Part shown: piece after piece, positions 1 to 8,300 of the stretch
Layout of the letters: each line of letters opens with the position of its first letter
Numbering within the stretch: the stretch's first letter is position 1
NCBI GenBank assembly: GCA_050747525.1
Contig: JBOGOC010000068.1
Coordinates: 1-46,327 of the forward strand
Direction: 5' to 3'
Source of the DNA: JBOGOC01 sp050747525
Lineage (GTDB): Bacteria > Acidobacteriota > Polarisedimenticolia > JACPZX01 > DASXTC01
Length of the DNA stretch: 46,327 nt
Position numbers and translations under genes: made by a program
Notes under the pieces: model-generated
What the model saw: the letters and a program-made list of their open reading frames with translations, nothing else
Told to the model about the DNA's origin: nothing
Database searches by the model: none

Positions 1-321
1 ATGCGTCATGATCAGCGGCAACGCGTTCTCATGCCGGGACCTGACGTGGATGAAGTGGATCTCCACCCCGTCGATCTCGGTCGTGAACTGCGGCAGCGCG
101 TTCAGCCTCGCCTCGCACTTGCGCCAGTCGTACTCGGTCGTCCAGTAGCGGGCGAGCTCCCGCAGCGTCGCCAGCTGCACGCCCTGCGACCGATCCTCGA
201 CGAGCTCCTTGGTGGGCCAGCGTGTCGCCGCGATGCGCCGGCGCAAGTCGTCGATCTGCTTCTCTGGAATCTCGATTTGGAACGACCGAATTTCGGTCGT
301 GGTGTCGACGGTGGTGCTCAT
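1..321 (-). CDS. Epoxide hydrolase-like protein, N-terminal part (cut by window edge)
   Basis: The minus strand encodes 107 residues from an ATG at 321 to the window edge. A perfect AAGGAGG ribosome-binding site lies just upstream (plus-strand gcctcctta, 325-333). The sequence has the pattern of the epoxide hydrolase N-terminal (EHN) domain: an early IRSFQIEIPEKQIDDLRRRI stretch, then RWP, SQGVQL, YDWRKCEARLNALPQF, IDGVEIHFIHVRS and finally PLIMTH, where the family continues with a GWPGS oxyanion loop. EHN proteins are alpha/beta-hydrolases of the microsomal-type epoxide hydrolase group, which open epoxides to diols. The catalytic Asp, His and acid residues would lie beyond the window, so activity cannot be judged. 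The N-terminal family match is clear. Confidence 0.88.
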   Translation of the reverse strand, partial: MSTTVDTTTEIRSFQIEIPEKQIDDLRRRIAATRWPTKELVEDRSQGVQLATLRELARYWTTEYDWRKCEARLNALPQFTTEIDGVEIHFIHVRSRHENALPLIMTH

Positions 322-533
322 GACGCCTCCTTAGCGCAGCGACTTGAACGCAGAACGGATCTCGGCGTGTCTTAGGTTGTCAGTTGGCTACTGTGCAAGA
401 AGCGTGCACACGAGATCTGCGTGTTGTTGGGCGGTTGTGGCGGGATGCTCGTCGGGTATCCCCGACAGGTGTCCATCTGTGTGTCCATAACCCTCGTACT
501 ACGGACACCCTGCCCGTACTCATCGGACGGTCC

Positions 534-576
534 GAGGCTCAGCCTCTTTCGGGTTCGAGTCCTGCCGCCGGCACCA
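534..576 (+). repeat. tRNA 3'-end-like remnant A
   Basis: Reads like the 3' half of a class II tRNA. There is a 5-bp variable-arm-like hairpin (GAGGC, TCA, GCCTC; 534-546), a T arm with loop TTCGAGT (554-560) and four of five stem pairs, an acceptor strand CGCCGGC (566-572), discriminator A and CCA (574-576). A matching 5' acceptor strand GCCGGCG was not found upstream, so it is not an intact tRNA. The CGCCGGC-A-CCA end resembles tRNA-Leu ends. A related copy with a shared flank lies at 1680-1714. Confidence 0.5.
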
Positions 577-1040
577 GACTTCACGCTGGAAATCCCCTCG
601 GGTCCCATCGCACTGACCAGCAACGAATCGATCCTCACCTCGACCTGGAGCCTGCGAGAGGTGGCCGTCTATTCGGTCGCCGCTCCGCAACTCGTCCGGA
701 ACCGGTTCTGCGTCCAGGTGTTCTGCGGGGGGGGGTCAACGCGGCGCAGCTGCCTACATTGTCGACATGGTGGGTGGTCCGGGGCGCGGCGTGAGACGTA
801 CCGACGAGTCTTCATGGCAAGCCTCCCTTCTGGGGCCGCCGACCCGAACCTCTCGTACCCGGTCCTGCCGGCAGGTCGCCCAACTCTCGCAGGCCCGACG
901 CTTCCATCCCATCGGCGAAACCTGAAACGCGACTAGAGGACTTCCCGGACGGGAGGATCGGAAGGTCGAGGAAGGACCTTGAGGGAAGCGCGCCGTCCCT
1001 GCGCTGACTTGTGAGCGATCGCCGCTCTCGGCCGATGAGC

Positions 1041-1116
1041 GGCAGGACCCCGAACCTCCGGAAGCCGGCCTGGCTGCACCATCCCGGAAGTCCGCGCCGG
1101 AGAAATCGAACGCGTC
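1041..1116 (-). pseudogene. Frameshifted C-terminal fragment of an O-methyltransferase gene
   Basis: These 76 bases align with 77 bases at the 3' end of the intact O-methyltransferase gene (13152-13228), at roughly four fifths identity by eye. On the minus strand the fragment reads GDAFDFSGADFR, against GDAFDYSGADFR in the intact gene. A single missing base then shifts the frame; in the next frame WCSQAGFRRFGVLPL follows the intact WCSQVGFRKFEVLPL. No methyltransferase sequence is visible upstream, so only the tail of a related gene survives. Because it differs at many third positions it probably came from a paralogue or relative rather than a fresh copy. Confidence 0.7.
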
Positions 1117-1254
1117 CCCGGTGGGCGGGTTCGCTGGCCTACTCCAACGCTCCGCTGTCTTGCCTCTCAAATGATCGCCAGCACTGCAAGGTCGAGCATG
1201 ACGTGGCGACACGGGCGCCGCGATCGATACGGCGCGCGCGGCCGATCGGACGTC

Positions 1255-1284
1255 TTGACAGTTTTCGCCAGGCTGGATGAGGAT
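1255..1284 (+). promoter_or_regulatory. Putative sigma70-type promoter for the small secreted protein gene
   Basis: A perfect -35 TTGACA (1255-1260) is followed after 18 bases by a weak -10, GAGGAT (1279-1284). It lies about 60 bases before the ATG at 1346. The ten bases CGTCTTGACA are identical to those at the promoter of the giant protease gene (2151-2160). Confidence 0.4.
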
Positions 1285-1345
1285 GGGCTAATCCAAACGC
1301 GTCCACCCTGTGGGTGGCGACGGAAACCGAAAGGAGGCCTGATCC

Positions 1346-1579
1346 ATGAGGAAGAGAGTCATTCGTGGAGTCGTCGCAACCGCTCTGTTCGTCTCGTTTG
1401 TCGTCGCGTTGACGACGGTCCTCACGCCGGAGACGGCGGCCGGTGGCGGGCAGAGCTGCGAGCAGGCGTGCTACCGCGACTACCAGCAGTGCGTGCCGTT
1501 CTGCTCCAAGAACCCCTGCCTGGTCTCCTGTGAGACCGTTCTGGAGATCTGCCTGTCCGGATGCGGATCGGGGTCCTGA
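1346..1579 (+). CDS. Small secreted cysteine-rich protein with tandem CX3C-X6-CX3C motifs
   Basis: A 77-residue protein starting after a strong ribosome-binding site (AAAGGAGG, about 1330-1337). Residues 1-33 form a signal peptide: basic MRKR, a hydrophobic core and a likely cleavage near TAAGG. The mature part of about 42 residues has eight cysteines at 38, 42, 49, 53, 58, 62, 69 and 73, with spacing 3-6-3-4-3-6-3. This is two copies of a C-X3-C-X6-C-X3-C block. Such paired CX3C motifs usually staple two antiparallel helices with disulfides, as in some small secreted or intermembrane-space proteins. I do not recognise a named family. It stands alone between tRNA-like remnants. Export and disulfide bonding are inferred. 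Confidence 0.75.
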   Translation: MRKRVIRGVVATALFVSFVVALTTVLTPETAAGGGQSCEQACYRDYQQCVPFCSKNPCLVSCETVLEICLSGCGSGS

Positions 1580-1679
1580 CCGGCGGTTGAAGGGACGACG
1601 CGACGCGCGCCGCGGCGGCCGCCCTCGACCCCGGCGTGCGTCGCTTTCCACTCTCGCGATCCATCATCCCCCAGGGCCC

Positions 1680-1714
1680 AGCCTCTTACGGGCTCGAGTT
1701 CGCCTCCGGCATCA
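1680..1714 (+). repeat. tRNA 3'-end-like remnant B
   Basis: A degenerate copy of remnant A. The two share AGCCTCTT, CGGG and TCGAGT in register and end in CCGGCATCA against CCGGCACCA. The similarity resumes after the tRNA-like end: GGTCCCATCGC-CTGACC occurs at 1719-1738 and at 601-620. A and B therefore derive from one ancestral segment, not just from similar tRNAs. Confidence 0.5.
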
Positions 1715-1792
1715 TTCAGGTCCCATCGCGCTGACCGAGAACCCATCCCTGTATCGCCGCGGGGGCGTTCAGGTATGATGCGGATCGATGCG

Positions 1793-1861
1793 ACCGGGGC
1801 GGGCCGATGACTCAATATCCCCCTCAGGCCCGCGAGGGTTCGTATCCCTCCTCCGGCACCA
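1793..1861 (+). pseudogene. Degenerate class II tRNA-like sequence C (Leu-like, D arm missing)
   Basis: A 69-base sequence with a perfect T arm (GAGGG, loop TTCGTAT, CCCTC; 1834-1850), acceptor strand CTCCGGC (1851-1857), discriminator A and CCA (1859-1861). ACCGGGG at 1793-1799 can pair with the acceptor strand at six of seven positions, one a G-T wobble. An inner helix GCGGGCC (1799-1805) with GGCCCGC (1827-1833) replaces the normal D and anticodon arms. The CTCAA in the loop and CCCGCGAGGG resemble the anticodon loop and variable arm of a tRNA-Leu. It looks like a tRNA with an internal deletion, and is probably non-functional. A TATGAT hexamer at 1774-1779 could be a leftover -10. Confidence 0.45.
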
Positions 1862-2154
1862 GTTCATCAGGCGCAGGAGTCTCTCGGTAGCGGCCGATGT
1901 GGATCCACACGCGTTCTGGAGTGCTGTTGGAGGCACTCGCCCGCCTGCGCCTGGTCAAGCGGGCGGCGGAGCGGACGGAAGCGAGGGTCCGGTTCGTGCT
2001 CACGCGCCGCCCGCGCCTCGCTCCTCTGACGGAGAAACAGGTTCAGTGGACCGAGGGGTAGAACCTGCCGGCACCCGGAGTCGGGATGCTGAGTCCGGCA
2101 GCGGCCCTTTTTCCGGTCACGGCATCAAGTTGTGCGTCGCTGGAAGTTTGCGTC

Positions 2155-2184
2155 TTGACACCGCGGCGAAATGACCGGTATAAG
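2155..2184 (+). promoter_or_regulatory. Strong sigma70-type promoter of the giant protease gene
   Basis: A perfect -35 TTGACA (2155-2160), an 18-base spacer and -10 TATAAG (2179-2184, five of six). Transcription would start near 2191, giving a leader of about 170 bases before the ATG at 2361. It is the best-matching promoter in the window. Confidence 0.65.
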
Positions 2185-2360
2185 CGGATGACAGAGGAAG
2201 CCGGCAGCGGTTGACGGATCCGTCCTCCCACGGGAGACCCACGGGCCCTCCGAGGAGGCGAATCGCGCTCGGGCAGGGCCTCCGCCCGCTGGCCTGAATA
2301 TTCCGCACAGAACGCCATCGCCACGCTGCCGCCGGAGCGATCCGGCCGCGGGAGGGATTC

Positions 2361-5300
2361 ATGTCGCCTGCCCGTCTCGCTCTCGTCCTGATCCTCACCC
2401 TGGGAATCATGGCCATCGCGGAGGGAGGCATGCCTCCGAACACTCCGGCCGCCGGCACGCTTCTGGAGCCTCACGTTCCGGGGGAGATCCTCGTCAAGTT
2501 CCAGCCGGGACGGCGCGGCATCGAGCGCGCGGCCGCCATGGCCCAGCTCGGCGCGCAGCGTGTCAGCACATTCCGTGAAGGGGGCGAGCACTGGAGACTG
2601 GGGCCGGGCCGGACGGTCGGGCAGGCGATCGCGGCGCTGTCGCGCAATCCCAACGTGGAGCACGTGACGCCCAACTACATCATCTCGCTCGATCTCGTCC
2701 CCAACGATCCGAACCTGCCGCAGCTCTACGGGATGATCAACACCGGCCAGACGGGCGGAACCTCGGACGCCGACATCGACGCGGACCAGGCGTGGAGCAT
2801 CGCCACCGGCAGCCGCAGCGTCGTGGTGGGCATCATCGACACGGGCCTGAACTACCTGCACCCGGACCTCGCGGCCAACGTCTGGACCAACCCGGGCGAG
2901 GTGCCAGGCAACAACCTGGACGACGATCTCAACGGCTTCATCGACGACGTGCATGGCTACGATTTCGTCAACAACGACGGCGATCCGATGGACGACCACG
3001 GGCATGGCTCGCACTGCGCCGGCACCATCGGAGCGGTCGGCAACAACGGCGTCGGCGTGGTGGGGGTGAACTGGGAGGTCAGCATCATGGGCCTCAAGTT
3101 CCTCAGCTCGAGCGGCTCCGGGAGCACGGCCAACGCGGTGCGCGCCGTGAACTATGCCACCATGATGGGCGTCGATCTGACGAGCAACTCCTGGGGCGGC
3201 GGGGCCGCCTCGCCCGACCTGCAGGCGGCCATCGCGGCGGCCGGCGCGGCCGACATCCCGTTCATCGCGGCCGCGGGCAACAACGGCACGAACAACGACA
3301 CCTCGCCGCACTTTCCGTCCAACTATGACCTGGTCAACGTCATCTCCGTGGCCGCCACCGATCACAACGACCTGGTGGCGTCGTTCTCCAATTACGGCGC
3401 CGTGTCGGTCGATCTCGCCGCCCCGGGCGTCAACATCCTGAGCACGGTGCTCGGCACCGGGTATCAGCTCTTCTCCGGCACCTCCATGGCCACGCCGCAC
3501 GTGGCGGGAGCGGCGGCGCTGCTCAAGTCGCGCTTCCCCAACATCCCGGCGGCGCAGCTCAAGTTCGCCCTGATGAGCTTCGTGGACCTCAAGGCCCAGC
3601 TCTCGCCGACCGGGCCGCCCGCCCTGCCGCCGGGTGTTCCCTGGCGGCCGGTGGCCAGCGGCGGCCGGCTGAACGTGTTCTTCAGCATCGCCGACCCGGA
3701 CAACATCGCCCCCGGCGCCATCACCGACCTGGAAGCTCCGGAGGCAGGGTCGAACCACATGATCCTGAGCTGGTCCGCCACCGGGGATGACGGCGACACC
3801 GGCACGGCGACGTCGTACCAGGTCCGCTACGCCACGTCACCCATCGACGAGACCAGCTTCGAGGGCGCGACGCGCGCCACGGGCGCGCCCAACCCAGGGC
3901 CATCCGGTATCCTCGAGACGATGGAGGTGGGCGGGCTGACCGCGGCCACGACCTACCACTTCGCGGTGCGCGCGCTCGACGAGTGGGGAAACCCCGGCCC
4001 GATCTCCAACGTGGTCATGGCGGCCACCCAGCCGCCGCCCACCGCGGGCCTGTCCCCCACCTCCATCAACGACGCTCTCTTCACGGGGGGCCAGTCGCAG
4101 CACGTCGTGACGCTGCGCAACGACGGGGTGGGCACGCTCGACTTCACCATCCCCACGCCGTCGGTCAGCAGCCCGACCATGGTCTATCCGGCCCTGCCGC
4201 TGGAAAAGGACGAGCCCGATCCCCGGCCGGGGATCCTCGGCTCGGGCGGTCCCGACGCGGCCGGATACCGCTGGGTCGATTCGGATGACCCCGGCGGTCC
4301 CGCGTTCAGCTGGGTGGACATCTCCACGGTGGGGACCCCCATCGCGGCACTGGACGGCGACGACGAGATCGCCAACGACATTCTGATCGGGTTCCCGTTT
4401 CCGTTCTACGACGGCGCCTTCTCCACGGTGAACGTGCACACCAACGGATGGCTCTCGTTCACCAACCGCACGAATTCCGGGACGATCACCTACACGAACC
4501 AGCCGCTCCCCACCACGAGCGGTCCGGAGAACATGCTGGCTCCCTTCTGGGACGACCTGCACTTCCGGAGCGCGGTGCACGCGTACTATCACAACGACGG
4601 CGGGCGCTTTATCGTCCAGTGGAACGACGTGGACAGGTTCTCCACCACCGAGCAGCCGACGCCGGCGCACCTGACCTTCCAGATCATCCTGTTCCCCGAC
4701 GGGGGGATCATCTACCAGTACCTCTCGACGAACGGCAAGCTCGATTCGTCCACCGTCGGCATCCAGAACGGGACGCGTGACGACGGGCTGACCGTGGTCT
4801 TCAACGGTGCGTACCTGCACGACAACCTCGCCATCGAGTTCACGCGGATCCCGCAGTGGCTGAGCGCGGCCCCGGTCTCCGGCCGCATCCTGGCCGGAGG
4901 CACCTTCCCCATCACCGTTCACCTCGACGCGACAGGCCTCGAAGGAGGGACCTATCCGGGAAGCGTGAGGATCCTGAGCAACGACCCGCTGCAGCCCGAG
5001 CTGGGCGTGAACGTCACGCTTCATGTGACCGGAGCGCCCGACGCCGTGGCCACTCCCGCGGCCATCGACTTCGGGGACGTCTTCCTGAACGTGCCGTTCC
5101 AGCGCACCCTCAACGTGTCGAACGCCGGCACCGACACGCTGCACGTCACCGATGTCGTATCCAGCGCCAGCTTGACGGCCTCACCCACGGCCTTCGACCT
5201 GGCCCCGCGGTCCGCGCAGAACGTGACGGTCACCCTGACTGCCGTGGCCCTTGGCTCGTTCGCCGGGGCCCTCGCCGTGCACAGCGACGACATGAGCCAG

Positions 5301-8300
5301 CCGATCATCACCGTCCCGGTGACGGCCAACGTGCTGCCGGCGCCGATCGTGGTGGTCAGCCCGACGTCCCTGGAGGACACCCTCTTTTCGGGCAACACGT
5401 CCATCCAGACCCTGACTGTCTCCAACACGGGCGGCAGCGACCTGGTCGTGGCCGCTTCGGCCGACCAGGGGAACGGGGGGACCGGCATCACCACCACCGA
5501 CCCGTCCGTGCAGGGACAGGGGGGGCCGGACGCCTTCGGCTACCGCTGGAGGGACTCGGACGCACCCGGAGGCCCGCCCTTCAACTTCGTGGACATCAGC
5601 ACCACGGGAAACCTGATCACGTTCTCGAGCCAGGACAACGCCCTGAGCCCCATCATCGACATGGGGATGACCTTCCCGCTGTACGGGACGGAGTTCTCGT
5701 CGCTCAAGATCTCGACCAACGGCTGGCTCACCTTCGACACCACGACCACGGTCACCGCCAGCGCCAACGGCGCCCTGCCGTCCACGAGCCTCGGCCGCAG
5801 CGCCATCGCCATGTTCTGGGACGACCTGCACCTGCGCACGGGCAACGTCCGTTATCTCAACGACGGCCTGCGGTTCATCGTGCAGTACACCGGCGTCGGA
5901 CGGCTGAGCCCCTCCACCGGCCAGAGCTACACGTTCCAGGCGCAGATCTATCCCAACGGACGCATCCTGCTCATGTACCAGTCGATGGTCGGCACCCTCA
6001 ACAGCGCCACCATCGGCGTCCAGAACCAGGCCCGCACCGTGGCGCTTCAAGTGATTTCGCAGACCGGCACCGGCACGCCCTACGTCCACGACAACCTGGC
6101 TCTGGAGATCAAGCGCACGCCCGACTGGCTCTCCGTGACGCCCGCCGGCGCCACCATCCCTCCTGGAGGCAGCCAGGACTTCGCGGTGACCTTCGACTCG
6201 ACCGATCGCATCGGCGGCGACCTGATCGGCAACGTGGTCCTCAACACGAACATCCCGCCGCAGGCCGAGATCCTGATCCCCGCGACGCTCCACGTGATCG
6301 GCGCGCCCAACGTCGTGACGGCCCCCACCGCCTTCGACTACGGCATCGTCTACCTCGGGTACCCTCAAGTCACGTCGTTCCAGGTGTTCAATGACGGCAC
6401 CTCCACGCTGAACGTGTCGGAAGTCGACACCACCGATCCGAGCCTGACAGTCGAGGATCAGCCCGGGCCCACCGCGGGCTTCCAACTGGCGCCCGGCGTG
6501 GCGCGCGTGATGAACCTTCGCTGGAATCCCACGGCCGTTGGCCCGCTCAGCGCCTCGGTGCGCATCCACAGCGACGATCCCGAGAGCCCCGTGGCGCTCA
6601 TCGCGGTGACCGGAAACGCGCTCGAGCCTCCCGTGGCGGTGGTGTCCCCCGCGTCCTTCTCCGAATCGCTGAACGTCGGCGAGTCGGTGCACCGCACCCT
6701 CCGGCTGGAGAACCAGGGGCTGAGCGACCTGAGCTTCTCCACCCTCGTGCATCTGGTGACCGGAGCGACGGTCACGGTGCACGAGGAGCTGGACCTGGCC
6801 AAGGGAGACGAAGATCCGCGGCCGGGGATCCTGGGGCTCGCCGGGCCCGACAACTTCGGCTACGTCTGGAGGGATTCGGACGATCCGGCCGGGCCCGTCT
6901 TCGACTGGACCGACATCAGCGCCACCGGGACGCCCGTCGCGGGCCTGGACGGCGACGACGAGAACATCGGCCCGATCCCTATCGGGTTCCCGTTCCCCTT
7001 CTACGGGAACACCTTCTCGCAGGTCCGCGTCGGAACGAACGGCTTCCTGACGTTTACGTCCACGCTGACCGCGGTCACCAACCAGGCACTGCCCAACTCC
7101 GGCACCACCGTGCCCGAGAACCTCGTGGCGGCCTTCTGGGACGACCTCGAGTTCCGCACCGTCGAGCGGGCGCGCTATTACAACGACGGCTCGCGGTTCA
7201 TCGTGCAGTACACCGACGTGGACCGAGTGGGGACGGCGGGCAACTCGCACCTGACTTTCCAGATCATCCTGTATCCCAACGGCCGGATCGTGTGCCAGTA
7301 CCACACCATGACCTCGCCCCTTCTTACCAGCGCCTCGATCGGCATCCAGAACGCCACAAAGACCGACGGCCTGACCGTGCTGTTCAACGCGGCGTACATG
7401 CATGACGGTCTGGCCGTCGAGTTCGCGCCGCCGTTCGTCTTCCCGTCTGTCACCCCCGCCGGCGGGACGATTCCGGCGGGCGGCTTCATGGATCTCGACG
7501 TCCGCATCGACGCGTCCGGCCTGAACGGCGGTGACTATGCCGCCAGCCTGGACGTCGTCTCCAACGACCCGGCGCACGGACTGATCCCCGTCCCCGTGAG
7601 CCTGCACGTGACGGGTACGCCCCAGATCCTGGTGCAGCCCGGCGGCCTTTCCTTCGCGGATACCTTCGTCGGGGGAAGCCGCATCCTTCCGCTGCAGGTG
7701 CGCAACGTCGGAAACGACGTGCTGCACATCTCGGCGATCACCACGTCGGGGGACTTCGCCCAGGGCGGGGCGTCGGCTCCCATAGCGCTCGGCGTGAGCG
7801 AGACGATCGGGCTCACCGTGACCTTCTCACCCATGGCGCCCGGGCTTCGTTCCGGAAGCCTCACTCTCGAGTCGGACGATCCGGACGGCGATCTCGTCGT
7901 GCCGCTGTCGGGCAACGGGCTGATGCCTCCGGTGGCCGTCTGGTCGCCCGGCTCGTTCACCGAGTCGCTCGACGCCGGCGACGTGGTGACCAGGACCCTG
8001 CATCTGGAGAACCAGGGAGCCAGCGATCTCACCTACAGCGTGGCCCTGCGGGCCGCCGGCGGCGCACCCGTCCCGGTCCACGACGAGCTGATCCTCGGCA
8101 AGGAGGAGACCGATCCAAGGCCAGGGCTTCTGGGCAACGGCGGCCCCGACCAGTTCGGCTACACCTGGAGGGATTCCGACGCGCCGGGCGGGCCGTCCTT
8201 CGTTTGGACGGACATCAGCGGCATCGGCACGCCGGTGCCGGGGCTGGACGCGGACGACGAGAACATCGGTCCCATCCCCATCGGGTTCCCGTTCCCCTTC

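Larger units (their letters stand above)
322..1345. other. Gene-poor stretch with tRNA-like and gene remnants
   Basis: About 1 kb with no convincing gene. Open frames here have no ribosome-binding site and no recognisable motifs. It contains a tRNA 3'-end-like sequence (534-576), a short block at 601-620 that recurs at 1719-1738, a frameshifted fragment of an O-methyltransferase gene (1041-1116) and the promoter of the small secreted gene (1255-1284). The mixture looks like decayed, recombined DNA. Confidence 0.6.
1580..2360. other. Gene-poor stretch with two tRNA-like remnants and the protease leader
   Basis: About 780 bases without a convincing gene. It holds tRNA-like remnants B (1680-1714) and C (1793-1861), and the promoter (2155-2184) and ~170-base leader of the protease gene. 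A possible 54-residue basic frame at 1897-2061 has no ribosome-binding site at useful spacing and is not called. Confidence 0.55.

Noticed and set aside
1..375. 124-codon plus-strand frame at the left edge
   Set aside because: It is the antisense shadow of the epoxide-hydrolase-like gene, which matches a family and has a perfect ribosome-binding site on the minus strand.
372..936. Overlapping frames on both strands in the gene-poor left region
   Set aside because: The proteins are low in hydrophobic order, lack ribosome-binding sites and overlap the tRNA-like remnant. The minus-strand GGRTRTRKR-type sequence is a typical tRNA shadow.
1897..2061. 54-codon basic frame
   Set aside because: No ribosome-binding site at useful spacing and no family pattern; it is short enough to arise by chance in GC-rich DNA.
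1788..2174. 128-codon frame with a TATGAT hexamer eight bases upstream
   Set aside because: It runs through the tRNA-like sequence and the protease promoter and has no recognisable protein features. The hexamer more likely belongs to the tRNA-like remnant.
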